A DNA stretch of 64,000 nt, taken from NCBI RefSeq assembly GCF_000208925.1, contig NW_001914920.1:1-64000 (forward strand). The letters are read 5' to 3'. The stretch's first letter is position 1. Every line of letters begins with the position of its first letter. A program made the translations under genes and the position numbers. Origin of the DNA: Entamoeba histolytica HM-1:IMSS. Its lineage: Eukaryota; Evosea; Mastigamoebida; Endamoebidae. The notes beneath the pieces were generated by a model. It was not told the DNA's origin and ran no database searches. It was given only the letters and a program-made list of their open reading frames with translations. This document shows, piece by piece, positions 51,701 to 62,460 of the stretch.

Positions 51701-54700
51701 CTTTGGTAATGATAAAGCAAAGTCTCCTTGTTCTAATCCATGTGTTTCACTTATATCAAGATAAGTTAATTGTAAATTTGAAATAGAAGAAGAAAAGAAA
51801 TTTGATCTTAATGATAGTCTTTGAATAGAACTTGGGAAACTAACAGAAGATAGTCTTTGTAAATCATTATTACTAATATCCAAATTAATAATATTTAATG
51901 TTGTAATAGATTTTGGAATAGAAGAAAGATTATTATTTGCAACATTTAATAATGTTAATAATGTTAATTTAGAAACAATATCATTTAATATAATTAATTT
52001 ATTTTGACTAAGATTTAATTCAATAAGTCCTGTTAATTTACCAATTTCAGTTGGAAAATCATTTATTTTATTATTTGATAAATCTAATTTTGTTATTCCA
52101 TTTAATACTGGAAATGAAGGATGAATTGGAAAGAAAAATAAATTCATTTCTTGTAAATTCAAATCTCCAGTACGACAATTTTGAAGTAATTTAGCAACTG
52201 TTTGTGGATTATATGTTTGAACTTGACAAAAGATTTCATTACAAAAATGAACTTTTATACATTGAAGAGGAATAACTTCTAATGTACTTTCATAAAATTC
52301 ATTTTTAAAATCATTTAAATGTGATTGAATATAACTTTGTAATGAAGACATATCATTTTGATTAAAATCTTTAAAGACTCTTGAATTATAATGATAAAAA
52401 ATGAAATGAAGTAATGATTCGTTAAATTCAAATTGTGTTGGATAAGTTTTATATAATAAGAATAAACAAACAAAAAAGAAACAAAAACTATTTCTTTGTA
52501 TTTCAAAATCAAAGTGTAATGAAGAAAATTCACAATGAATCATTTCTATAAATCCATTAAAAGTTCTAAAATAAGGATCTAATATAATTTCAATAAATCC
52601 TGAAAATAATCCAACTTCATTTTCTTTTAAATTTTTTGGAATTAATAATACACCTTTACTTCTATTTAATAAAGAAATAATTTCTTCACATATTAATAAA
52701 AAATGTGTTACAAATGTATTTACTTTACCAATTTTTTCAATAAATATTCTATAATTTAAAGAATCTTTATTATTTGATAAATTATTTAATATGTCATTAA
52801 ATGTTTTGTCAAATGTTTCTAAATCACTAATATTAACTTCAACACATTTAATTTTTTCATCATTTATTATATCAATAGTTATTTCATTTTTTAAATTTTT
52901 TATAAATGGAATTGTTAATCTATATAAATTTGCTCCTGTATTAATAATATGATAACAAATATAAACTTCTCTATTTTTTTCTGAACATTTAATATTTGTT
53001 TCTATCAATGGTGCATTAATTGGTAATTTATCATTATTTTCATTTATTTTAAATGTTTCCCAATGATATCGCTTTATTCTATTTTTCCAATCAGTAGTAT
53101 TATTAACTGGATATTTTAAATTACTATTAACAAAGATACAATGTATTCCTTCATTAATAACTTCATCTATAACTTTACCAATAATTTTGAATATATTATC
53201 ATATGAAAAAAATGTAAGAATACTATAGTTTGTTGTTATAATTCTCATTGCATATTCTATTGAATGTCCTTCAACTTCAATCATTTTTTTTTCGATAATA
53301 TTATTTAATGGACATTGAGAAAACCTTCCAAGTATTGCTTTTCTTTGAACATCAAGATTTACTGATGGAATAAAAATAATTCTATAATTTGTTATTGCTA
53401 ATTTTCCTGGAATTGTAACTTCTTGACATGTTAGTGGTTCATTAAGAACAGATAATGGACATCTAACATTATCAAAAATACATTTTGTTATTTCACCAAT
53501 ATATGAATCTTCTGAATCAAATAAAAATAATGGTTCATATTTATGTTTTGTATATAATGATGGAATTAATGAATAAATTGGTTCTTCAAATGAATATTCT
53601 GGTGAAAAACAATCGAAGAAAAATTTTGCACAATAATTCCCTTCTTCATTTCCATATACTTCTTTTATGTCAATAATTAATTCAATAATTTCTTGAAAAA
53701 TTAATTGTTCTTCTATATCAAGGTATTGTTTTAAAACCATTTTAATTTCTTTTTCTTTATATCCTTTTTTTGTTGGTAATGCATTAGGTCCAGTAGCGTC
53801 ATATGAATTTGTTGTTTCGTCTGAACTTTTTGTATGTTCTGAAGAACATGAATAACATTGAATACCTCTATTTGATGTTGAACTTATTTCACTACCAATA
53901 GAAGATGAAGAATTTATAAGACTTAGTAATTCAATAATTAATTTATCACAAAAGAATGATTGAGGTAATGATAAGAAAAAATATTTTAGTAATATAATTA
54001 CTATAAACGGATTAGCTTCTTGATAAAGATTAATTGAATTTCCATTTTTATATCGATGTAATAAATTAAAAACATATTTAATATCAGCAGTATCAAAATA
54101 TGTTAAAGAAGTTAAATGTTCTAATTTATTATTATCAAAATAAAACTAATTAAATAATTAAAATGAACAGAATTAAAATGACAATAAATATTAAATAAAA
54201 AGAAGTAAAAAAGGAAAATAAAATTAACAAACTAAAAATGTTTGGAATCATTCGTAATTGTGAAATATAATGAATTACACGTTGTGATTCAAAAATACTA
54301 AGTTTATTATTTATAAAATTTTGATAATTAAATTGTAAAATTGTTTTTGGATTATTTGATGTTGATAATAATTGTTTTAAAGCTGGTATATTTTGAACAA
54401 AATTTAATGAATATATGTCTTCATTATCCCATTGATCAATAGAACGTTGATAAAGAGTATTTAATATTAATGTATCTCTTAAATATTTAATTGAATTATC
54501 AACAATATTTGGAATTCCTTTAAATGTTTTTGGATTTAATGAACTTTCAGTAATTCTTGGTGAATCATATTTATCTTCTGAATATGAAGAATAAAATGTT
54601 GATGTTCCTTTAGGTGTATTTGGTTGTGTAAAAGATAAAGGTATTTCATTTTTCTTTCCTTTACTTTTAATTTCTTGTGAAGAAAGAACATTATTATTCT

Positions 54701-54731
54701 TCTTTCGATGTTTAGTAGAATCTTTTTCCAT
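48731..54731 (-). CDS. inactive-myotubularin / LRR / ROCO-like / protein kinase (IMLRRK family)
   Basis: Two exons on the minus strand (54731-54233 and 54120-48731) with a 112-nt intron (GTTTGT...ATTAG) give 1,962 residues. Order: a disordered N-terminus; a GRAM/PH-like region (about 370-420, GKLAITNYRIIFIPS); a myotubularin-like fold to about 790, including YPTQFEFNESLLHF but with no CX5R catalytic loop, so the phosphatase is dead; LRRs at about 845-1065 (LDLSNNKINDFPTEIG type); a degenerate ROC/COR-like region (about 1080-1250); then a kinase (about 1690-1962) with HRDLKSPN near 1820, DFG near 1845 and LAPE. The glycine loop is poor, but catalytic Asp residues are kept. This matches the Entamoeba IMLRRK class. 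Likely a phosphoinositide-linked signalling kinase. Confidence 0.85.
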
Positions 54732-55195
54732 AAAATGAACTATAAAAAGTGGTTTATTTTCTAGTTATTCTATTTAACTTTTCTCTTTTTTTGTCAATTT
54801 AAATAGTTTATAAAATATTATTCTTTCTTATTTTTTATAGTTCTTTTTTATTTTTTTAGTTCGATTCAATTTACATATCTCATGATTAGAATTTGTTACA
54901 TTTGAATATCAGCAAAACAAGAAAAAAATAAACTTTTATAAATACAAAAAAAAATGCACAAGAAAGAGAAATAAATTTAATAAGATATTTTAAAAAGCAA
55001 CGATAAAACGATGATAATGTTTTATGCAATAGAATAACTGTTGATTATCTCAAAAAAAAAAAAAGAAAGAAATATAAGAAGATAGAAGTAAAAATAATAT
55101 CAGAAAAATAAAAATGCAGAAAGAAAAAAAAAATCAAAGAAGAATTATAGAAAGAATAAAAAAACTAAAATATTAAACCTAGTTTATTATATTAT
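54732..55195. other. divergent upstream region
   Basis: A 464-bp A/T-rich region between the kinase gene and the RPC9 gene. Poly-A and poly-T runs; no assigned element. AATGAACT-like sequence near 54736-54743 (aaatgaact) is on the plus strand just upstream of the minus-strand start, so is in the wrong orientation for that gene. Confidence 0.5.
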
Positions 55196-55597
55196 ATGCA
55201 AAACCAACAAGTGGAAGATAGACTTTTAAGTAATGCTGAATTAATGTCATTACTTAATCATAAAGTCAAAAAAAATATTGATTTAACAAGTTTTGAATAT
55301 TTTGTATATCGAGAACATGAAACACAAACTGCAAGACCATTATACCACAAACGTAGGTTATTAAAACTTGCTGAATATCTTAAACAATTTAATTTTACAC
55401 CACAAGAAAAAATTGTTATTGTAAATTATCCACCAACAAGTCTTGTTGAATTTTATTCAGTTGTACCAAATCCATCACAATTTAGTGATGAAGAAGCAAA
55501 TAAATTTATGAAAGATATAGAAGAAATAATGCAAATGGAGTTATTACCTGACCAACCAAAGAAAGTATTAAATCAAAAAGAAGCAAGTGATGAATAA
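55196..55597 (+). CDS. RPC9: RNA polymerase III subunit RPC9 (Rpc17/CRCP homologue)
   Basis: A 133-residue protein matching the Rpb4-like subunit of Pol III. It opens with LLSNAELMSLL (the family's LLSNxEVxxLL), has a helical middle (RRLLKLAEYLKQFNFTPQEK), then the conserved IVNYPPTSLVEFYSVV, and ends in an acidic helix with a C-terminal Lys/Glu tail. In other eukaryotes it pairs with RPC8 to form the Pol III stalk. Rpb4 of Pol II is the closest alternative and shares the fold, but the NxxPxxxVE phrase and the length fit RPC9 better. The frame is intact and single-exon. Confidence 0.75.
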   Translation: MQNQQVEDRLLSNAELMSLLNHKVKKNIDLTSFEYFVYREHETQTARPLYHKRRLLKLAEYLKQFNFTPQEKIVIVNYPPTSLVEFYSVVPNPSQFSDEEANKFMKDIEEIMQMELLPDQPKKVLNQKEASDE

Positions 55598-55843
55598 AAA
55601 ATGATTTATAAAACATATTCATTTAAATTGATTAATAAATTTTTTGTTAGTTAATTCTTTCGATTAATTTTATTTTACATATGAAAGTAATAATAAAATA
55701 TAATACATATTCTTCTATTTATACATTCTATTGAACTAATAATAAATTATTTATTTATTAAAAATAAAAATTAAATAAAGAACGTTGAAAATAAAATTAA
55801 AACAACGGAAATAATTCCCAATTTCCTGTTCCTTCTTTTTATT

Positions 55844-56479
55844 TTAACAACATTTCTTTTCTTCTGGTTTATTATTTTGACTTCCAAGATCAATAGGTTC
55901 AGTTGCTGGTTTAATTTCATTAGTATTACTTTGTTCTCCATCAACAGATTTACTTGAATCATCATAAATCTTTTTTAATAATGTCATAAAAGCTTCTTCA
56001 ACATTACTTCCATCTAAAGCTGATGTTTCAAAAAAGAATGCATTATTTTTTTTAGCTAATTCTTCACCTTCAGAAGTTTGTACTTCTCTTGTTTGACTTA
56101 AATCACATTTATTACCAATAACCATTTGAACTACTTTTTTATCTGCATTTTCATGAAGCTCAGCAAGCCATTTCTCAACTGATTCAAATGATGTCTTTTT
56201 AGTAATATCATAAACAACTAATGCTCCTAAAGCTCCTCTATAATAAGCATTAGTAATAGCACGATATCTTTCTTGTCCAGCAGTATCCCAAATTTGAGCT
56301 CTAATATTTTTATCACAATAATTAATAGATCGTGTAGCAAATTCTACTCCTATAGTTGATCGTTTATCAGGATCAAATTCATTTCTTGTAAACCTTAAAA
56401 GTAAATTGGATTTTCCAACTCCACTCTCTCCAACTAATACTATTTTATAAAGGAAATCATATTCTTCTGATCCGCTCAT
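55844..56479 (-). CDS. Rab11-family GTPase
   Basis: A 211-residue Rab with all motifs: P-loop GESGVGKS (about 17-24), effector [12 protein letters not shown] (the Rab11 signature), switch [23 protein letters not shown]4 GNKCD and G5 ETSA. The tail is hydrophilic and ends KKCC for double prenylation. The opening [19 protein letters not shown] is typical of Rab11, which controls recycling endosomes; in Entamoeba several Rab11 copies exist and some act in secretion of proteases. The exact member (A-D) is not assigned. Introns are not evident. The gene is downstream of PP2C on the same strand. Confidence 0.9.
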   Translation of the reverse strand: MSGSEEYDFLYKIVLVGESGVGKSNLLLRFTRNEFDPDKRSTIGVEFATRSINYCDKNIRAQIWDTAGQERYRAITNAYYRGALGALVVYDITKKTSFESVEKWLAELHENADKKVVQMVIGNKCDLSQTREVQTSEGEELAKKNNAFFFETSALDGSNVEEAFMTLLKKIYDDSSKSVDGEQSNTNEIKPATEPIDLGSQNNKPEEKKCC

Positions 56480-56799
56480 TCTTTCACCTTTAATAGTTTT
56501 ATTAGTTCCTTTTTTTAAATAATTTTAGCTCTTCTATTTTTTTTTTTTTTCAATTAAAAAAAAAAATTTAATAAAACAAAAATTTCTTAAAAAAAAAAGA
56601 AGAAAACTACCATAAAAAAATAAAACTGAAAATTTTTAGAAAAATCTCAATTTAAAAAGCCTATTTTAAGGTGATATAAATATAGAACAATACGTTCATT
56701 CTCATCAGACTAAAAGAAGAACAAAAAATGAAATTCATTTGGTTGGTTGTAATTTATTCCAAGAACTTCTTTTTAAGGGAAAAGTTAATTAGATACAAA
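56480..56799. other. A/T-rich region upstream of Rab11
   Basis: A 320-bp spacer with long A and T runs near 56535-56610. Contains a TGATGA on the minus strand near 56706-56711, but no matching D box downstream, so no snoRNA is called. Confidence 0.45.
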
Positions 56800-57757
56800 C
56801 TAACACCAATTCAGAAATATTATAACAGCCGTAACATTATCTTTAGATCCTCTTGCTATTGCTTCTTGAATTAAATTTCTTGCAACTTCTTGAGGATTTT
56901 TTCCTTGTTGTTTTTGTGTACAAACGTACTCCATAACATCATCATATGACATTTTTTCAAATACGCCATCACATGCCAATACAATAATTTTGTCATCGCT
57001 TGTTAATTCATAAATATTAATATAAGGTTCAGGAATAACAACTCCTTTACCCTAAAGCTTAAGTATTTCATTACATCAATTAAGTATTTAAATTATATAT
57101 ATTGTTACTAAATTAAATACAAACTTTATAGGTTTTATCTCCTAATGATCGAGAAACAACCATAGAACCATATACCCTACCATTAAAAACTATTCCTCCT
57201 TTAGATTTCATACGTTGTTTTTCTGATTCATCTTTTGCTGTATGTTTATATGTTAATACTTCAACTTCATTTGAATAACGACATTTAATAACAAGACATT
57301 CACTATCACCTACATTCGCTACAACTAAATACCTTCCTTGTATTAATGCAGTAACTGACGTACATCCACTATTATCTTTAATATGATAATTACATAATAA
57401 CCAATCCATTCTATAATATGCATTTACCATACAATTTTCATAATATCCATTAACAAAGTCAGGATCTTCTAATATTTCTTCATGCATAAGTTCAGCACAA
57501 AATTTTGATGCTTCTAATCCATTATGTCCATCAAATAATCCATAATATTCACACCCCATTTTTTTATTTTTTTTCATTGGTACTAATTGTTGGGCATTAG
57601 GAATAATTCTGAATGTATCTTCATTTGCTGGACGTACACCAATATCAGATGCTCCTCCAGCGATAGTTTTTAATTTTTTCTTTTCTTTGAATGAATATTT
57701 TTTATATTGTTTTGCTTCTTTATCTAAAGGGTCTATTTGTTCTGTTGATATATTCAT
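56800..57757 (-). CDS. PP2C-type protein phosphatase, two exons
   Basis: Two exons on the minus strand, 57757-57125 and 57051-56800, with a 73-nt intron (GTTTGT...TTTAG, phase 0), give 294 residues. The PP2C metal-site motifs are in order: RPANEDTF (near 43-50), YYGLFDGHNG (near 72-81), GCTSVTALI (near 131), VANVGDSECLV (near 145), a VSRSLGD box (near 200) and, in exon 2, CDGVFEKMS and GSKDNVTAVII. All expected Asp ligands are present, so an active Mg/Mn-dependent Ser/Thr phosphatase is predicted. Unspliced, the protein would end at residue 214 and lose the last two metal-binding Asp residues. No targeting signal is seen. Confidence 0.88.
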
Positions 57758-58165
57758 TTTGTAATTAAATACAGTTCAACTTTTTTCTTTCTTTCAAAAA
57801 AAATTCCTTCTGTTTCTATTTTTTATTAGAAATATAATTTTCATTTTTTTTTTGTTTTTTTGTCTTTCATTTTTCTATGACAAAAAGAATGACGCACTTC
57901 TTAAATTTTTGGTTTGAAAAAGACAGGATAGTTTTGAACTAATCTTTTTATTTAGTTTCAAGTTCTTTCCAATATTCTAATTTCGTTGAGTTTGGTAAAA
58001 ATTTTGAAAGTTTGAAAAACTCAAGAATATTTTAAAAATGAATTTATATAATAGTTTTATTTAATAGTTTATATTACTATTTATAAAAATGAGTTGAGGA
58101 AGAAATAAAAGTGAAAAAAATAATCTCTAAAAATTCAGATTAATTTTGTTTAAGCCAGAAACGAT
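57758..58165. other. divergent upstream region
   Basis: A 408-bp promoter region shared by PP2C (minus) and the next plus-strand gene. A/T-rich with T-runs; no specific element assigned. Confidence 0.5.
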
Positions 58166-58828
58166 ATGGAAGATTCAAATAGTGATAAAGTTAAACCACC
58201 ACCAGAAGATTCTGATGAGCCACCATTACTCAATAAAGGAAGAAAACCATTTTTCTTATCAAAACGAAAGTCCAAATCATTTGAGTCACAAATTCAAGGG
58301 ACTTTGTTAAGATTACTGATATCAATGGGATATAATATCGTTTTAAAAAAACCAAAAATGGCAAAGAAATCATTACCTTTTCTTACGGTTGTATCACTTC
58401 AACGTGGAAATACTTTCATTAATTTTAAAATGGACTTGGAAAGTAGATGCAAATTACTTGAATCTGAAAAAGAAAATGATGGAAGATATACACATAATCA
58501 ACTCATGAAATATACTCAAAGAAACAGGATTGCTCTTACTTGTAATCAATTAATGGAGTTATTAAAGAAAGACGGATTTCAAATTAAAACAAAAAGATCA
58601 AAAGAGAGTATTGAGACAGTTCAACTAATTAAATTTACTCAACTTTGGAATGACCATTTAGGGATAATGCTTGATTCTATTGCCATACAAACTATTGGTG
58701 AAGATATGATTTCATTTGTATCAGAAACTTTTCAACAAACAGCCCGTGAACAAATTATGTTTGGGAAAGAATTTTATTATGGGTATGAATTTCTTGATGA
58801 TTCTCGTAAAACTTGTTCTCATAATTAA
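58166..58828 (+). CDS. Entamoeba-specific protein, paralogue of the 43.4-kb gene
   Basis: A 220-residue protein of unknown function. It begins with an acidic Pro/Asp-rich lead (about 1-25), then a basic stretch (RKPFFLSKRKSKS). Residues about 45-70 (LLRLLISMGYNIVLKKPKMA then Lys/Ser and a TVVSL strand) line up with LYFAILSTMGYTLLLEKPKK of the 43429-44190 protein. The middle (about 85-130) is charged and contains NQLMKYTQRNRIALTCNQLM. The end (about 165-205) is an amphipathic helix. No signal or membrane segment occurs. The paired motif is the only clue; a DNA- or protein-binding module is possible but not shown. Confidence 0.6.
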   Translation: MEDSNSDKVKPPPEDSDEPPLLNKGRKPFFLSKRKSKSFESQIQGTLLRLLISMGYNIVLKKPKMAKKSLPFLTVVSLQRGNTFINFKMDLESRCKLLESEKENDGRYTHNQLMKYTQRNRIALTCNQLMELLKKDGFQIKTKRSKESIETVQLIKFTQLWNDHLGIMLDSIAIQTIGEDMISFVSETFQQTAREQIMFGKEFYYGYEFLDDSRKTCSHN

Positions 58829-59001
58829 CAATTTTTTTATTTCTTATTTTTAATGATATTTTTATGTTTGTATTATTTTTTGTTATTTATTCAAAGAATT
58901 AATCATTTTTAATGGTAAATTACGTTATATAAAGCATAAAAAAAATGAGGAATTGAAAGAAGAAACAAAACGTCTTAAAAAACGATAGAAAATGAATAAT
59001 C

Positions 59002-59009
59002 AATGAACT
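59002..59009 (+). promoter_or_regulatory. GAAC promoter element of the V-ATPase gene
   Basis: AATGAACT, the Entamoeba GAAC core element, 47 bp upstream of the ATG at 59056, followed by A-rich sequence containing aaaaatta at 59023-59030, close to the Inr consensus AAAAATTCA. Confidence 0.55.
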
Positions 59010-59055
59010 TAAAAAAGGAACTAAAAATTAAATAGAAAGATTTATTGAATAAAGT

Positions 59056-61671
59056 ATGGGAGAAATGTTTAGAGGGAAAGATATGTCATTAGGGCAACTT
59101 ATTGTTCCATCAAATATTGCCATTGAGACTATTGAAAGAATTGGAAAATTAGGAATAATTCAATTTATAGATCTTAATGATAATTTAGCAAGTTTTGATA
59201 GAAGATTTATAAATGAAATTAAAAGATGTGAAGAAATAGAACGAATTATTCGAATATTTGAAGAAACTATTTCATTTGAAGAAAGTAGAGATGGTTTTAA
59301 TAAAATATTTAAAAGAAATAGTTTAGCTGTAGATCTATTGCCAATTGCAACAGCTGATGCTCAACAATCTGAATTAAGTTCTGAACAATTAATATTAAAA
59401 ATAAGAACATTTGATAATGACCTCAAACAATTAACTTCTGATGTGGCTGCAGCTGAGCGTGCAGTTAGTGGAATTCATGAAGCTATTTCATTATCTGAAC
59501 ATATTAATGAATTAATTGGTCAAGATATTGACCAAACAACTGCACAAACATTGAAGTATCTTATTGGGACTATAGATACATCTAAATGGGAAGCATTAAG
59601 AATGGTTATTTGGAGAGTATCTCGTGGGTTTGTTGTTACAAGATCAGCACCAATTGATAATAGAAAAACAGGATTTGTTGTATTTATACAAGGAGATGAA
59701 GTATTAAATAAATTAAATCAAATATGTTTAACATCTTCAGCTAGAATTTTTGATTCAATGCCAATTGATGTTATTGAACGAATAAATTATGTTAATGAAA
59801 AAAGACAAGAATTAAATGAATTAACAGAAGTATTGAATGGAGCATTAGAAGCTAAAAGACAATGCCTTCGTTTAATTGCTAGTGACATTAATATTTGGAA
59901 TGAAGTTATTGAAAGAGAACGTCAAGTTTATTTTACTCTTAATATGTTTTATGTTGATGAAGGACATTCTCATTTATGTGGAGAAGGATGGTTTCCAACA
60001 GACCAATTTAGTGAAATTAATAGAGCATTAGAAGAAATAGAAGGACCAGTTAAACCATTATTTGGAGTTATTCAACCACATCCAAATGCTATTCCACCAA
60101 CATACATTCCAACTACTTCATTCAGTCAATGTTCACAAGATCTTTGTGATTCTTATAGTATTCCAAAGTATGGAGAAGTTAACCCAGGATTTCTATATAT
60201 TATTACATTTCCATTTTTATTTGGAGTAATGTTTGGAGATATAGGACATGGTATTATTGTTTTTTTATTTGCTCTTCTAATGATTATATTCCAAAAGAAA
60301 ATTGAACTTACAAAAAGAAATGAAATATTTGATATGTTATTTGGAGCACGGTGGATGATTTTATTAATGGGATTATTTTCTATTTATTGTGGTGCTTTAT
60401 ATAATGAATTTTTTGGAATTGCTATTGACTTATTTGGAACATCCTGGAATAAAGAAAATGGATTATTTTATGAACGAAGTAATCCAAATTATGTTTATCC
60501 ATTTGGTGTTGATCCAATATGGAAATCATCTAATAATGAATTATATTTTTACAATTCATTAAAAATGAAAATGTCAATTCTTATTGGAGTAACACACATG
60601 ACAATAGGAATTTGGATTTCATTGATAAATCATATTCATTATAAGAATTTAATAAATGTAGTATTTCAATTTCTTCCAGAAATAATATTTATGAGTTGTA
60701 CATTTGGATATCTTTGCTTTTTAATTCTTATTAAATGGATGTTCTTTATTGAAGATGCACCAATGATCACAAATGTCTTTTTAGAAATGTTCCAAAATTT
60801 TGGAATAGTAACAGAACCAAATCATATGTTTTGGGGACAAAGTTTTATTGAACCAATATTATTTATATTTACAGTATTGTCAGTTATTGCAATGATGGTT
60901 CCAAAACCAATTCTTCTCTATGTATTAAAAAAGAAAGATCAAAAAAGAAGTGAAAATGGACAAGGTCAAGATAATTATTATCAACCATTTAATCAAGAAA
61001 ATAATGATTTTATTACTGAAGATATAAGACAAGAAAATAATGACATTCCATATCTTCCAAATGAAAATGATGGATATATTGTAGCAAATAATAATATTGA
61101 AGAAATGCAAGAACAATTTGAAAATGAAGATAGAGTAAGTTTATTAGGAAATGAAAATAAGTCAATTAAAAAAGAGAATTTATTATCAGAAGAATCAAAA
61201 ATTTCAAAAATTCTTAAATTAATTAAGAAAAAAAATCCAAATTATACATTTGATGAAAAAGAATGGATTAGAGTAAAATATGACCCAGATGATGAAAATG
61301 GTAATAATTTATTAGAAATTATTATTTTTAATACTATTCATGCAGTTGAATTTATTCTTGGATGTATCTCTAATACTGCTTCTTATCTTCGTTTATGGGC
61401 ATTGTCATTAGCTCATGCTCAATTAGGTTCTGTTTTCTTAGAATATGTATTTTATACTCTTCTTGAATTTAACAACTTCTTCTTAACATTTGTTGGATTT
61501 GCTTTATTTGCATTAATTACTCTAGGTATTCTTATTGGAATGGAATCACTTTCTGCATTCCTTCATACATTAAGGCTTCATTGGGTAGAATTCCAAAACA
61601 AGTTTTATCTTGGTGATGGTATTAAATTTGTTCCTTTCAAATTGTCTACAAATAAAAAATTATTTAATTAA
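59056..61671 (+). CDS. V-type ATPase 116-kDa subunit a (V0)
   Basis: An 871-residue subunit a of the vacuolar proton pump. Residues 1-380 are the cytosolic domain, beginning RGKDMSLGQLIVPSNIAIETIERIG. Membrane segments begin near 380 (YIITFPFLFGVMFGDIGHG), with a second pair near 430-450. A hydrophilic acidic loop (about 630-745, Asn/Glu/Lys-rich) is longer than in yeast or animals. The C-terminal LRLWALSLAHAQLG (about 776-789) holds the Arg needed for proton transfer. The protein acidifies endosomes and phagosomes with the rest of the V-ATPase. It is single-exon and intact, and sits with a GAAC element upstream. Confidence 0.93.
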   Translation: MGEMFRGKDMSLGQLIVPSNIAIETIERIGKLGIIQFIDLNDNLASFDRRFINEIKRCEEIERIIRIFEETISFEESRDGFNKIFKRNSLAVDLLPIATADAQQSELSSEQLILKIRTFDNDLKQLTSDVAAAERAVSGIHEAISLSEHINELIGQDIDQTTAQTLKYLIGTIDTSKWEALRMVIWRVSRGFVVTRSAPIDNRKTGFVVFIQGDEVLNKLNQICLTSSARIFDSMPIDVIERINYVNEKRQELNELTEVLNGALEAKRQCLRLIASDINIWNEVIERERQVYFTLNMFYVDEGHSHLCGEGWFPTDQFSEINRALEEIEGPVKPLFGVIQPHPNAIPPTYIPTTSFSQCSQDLCDSYSIPKYGEVNPGFLYIITFPFLFGVMFGDIGHGIIVFLFALLMIIFQKKIELTKRNEIFDMLFGARWMILLMGLFSIYCGALYNEFFGIAIDLFGTSWNKENGLFYERSNPNYVYPFGVDPIWKSSNNELYFYNSLKMKMSILIGVTHMTIGIWISLINHIHYKNLINVVFQFLPEIIFMSCTFGYLCFLILIKWMFFIEDAPMITNVFLEMFQNFGIVTEPNHMFWGQSFIEPILFIFTVLSVIAMMVPKPILLYVLKKKDQKRSENGQGQDNYYQPFNQENNDFITEDIRQENNDIPYLPNENDGYIVANNNIEEMQEQFENEDRVSLLGNENKSIKKENLLSEESKISKILKLIKKKNPNYTFDEKEWIRVKYDPDDENGNNLLEIIIFNTIHAVEFILGCISNTASYLRLWALSLAHAQLGSVFLEYVFYTLLEFNNFFLTFVGFALFALITLGILIGMESLSAFLHTLRLHWVEFQNKFYLGDGIKFVPFKLSTNKKLFN

Positions 61672-61931
61672 AACTAATTTACTTCTTATCTATTTGTTAA
61701 CTTCAATTTATGATTTTAGTATGAAGGGAGATTTATGATATTCTATTGAATTATTATTATTTTATTACTTTTATTGATTCATTCTATTTTTGTACCAACA
61801 TATTAAACAAATATCTTCCAATTCTTTCTACTAAAAGTATCGTTTGCTCAAAATCACTCATCTGTTACTTCTCAAATTACTTATTTAAAGCTAAGAATCT
61901 CATTTATTTCATTCATTACAGTATTACATTA

Positions 61932-62183
61932 ATGGGAGTAGGATTATCTAAATTACCACCTGAACCTCAAAAGAAAAATGAAAAACTTGAAACATTAAAT
62001 AAAGACGTTGACACACCAGTCCCTCATGAAGAAGAGAAGAACTTATTGTCTAAACAACCAAAAAGTAAGTCTATGCAAATTTTAAGAAAAAGCTCTAGAG
62101 AACTTCATAAACTAACTTATGGATTAGCATCTTCCTTATCAGAAGTAAGGAAAAATGAGGGAAATATTAGTGTGTTTTATTAA
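61932..62183 (+). CDS. small protein with candidate N-myristoylation site
   Basis: An 83-residue protein counted from the ATG at 61932 (MGVGLSKLPPEP); the longer frame from 61746 starts at TTG and runs through T-rich untranslated-like DNA. Gly2 with Ser6 fits an N-myristoylation signal. The rest is charged (KNEKLETLNKDVDTPVPHEEEKN) with a basic Ser-rich C-terminal half (SKSMQILRKSSRELHKL). No domain is recognised. The stop at 62183 lies just before a SINE-like fragment, so the original C-terminus may have been altered by that insertion. Confidence 0.5.
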   Translation: MGVGLSKLPPEPQKKNEKLETLNKDVDTPVPHEEEKNLLSKQPKSKSMQILRKSSRELHKLTYGLASSLSEVRKNEGNISVFY

Positions 62184-62190
62184 TCAACAA

Positions 62191-62376
62191 ATAATTTATG
62201 TTTTTATTCTAACTTCTAAATTAATTTCTTTTCAACTATCCACAATTGGATTTTATGAATATTGAGAAGTGTTTGCTTCAGTTTCTTCAATATGCTCTAC
62301 TTCTCCAGTAGAGCTTTATTTCTAACAGATTCGCATTAGATGATTCGTTTTCTAATGTGCTGCCAACACTCTTTTC
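62191..62376 (-). mobile_element. 5'-truncated SINE/LINE 3'-end fragment
   Basis: On the minus strand this stretch (62367-62263) reads tggcagcacattagaa ... ctctac...gtagagca ... cacttctcaa, matching the 3' end of the LINE at 8974-9080 and, more loosely, of the SINE at 4722-4617. It is flanked by the 9-bp repeat aatcaacaa (62182-62190 and 62377-62385), a plausible target-site duplication. Only about 185 bp remain, so it is a dead fragment or a 5'-truncated insertion between the small protein gene and actin. Confidence 0.65.
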
Positions 62377-62460
62377 AATCAACAATATAACAAATATATG
62401 ATTTAAAATTTTTATTAAAAAGATATTGAAAATAAAATAAGAAATTAAACTAAAAATGAC

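Noticed and set aside
56700..56720. Box C/D snoRNA on the minus strand (TGATGA)
   Set aside because: No D box at a suitable distance and no plausible guide.
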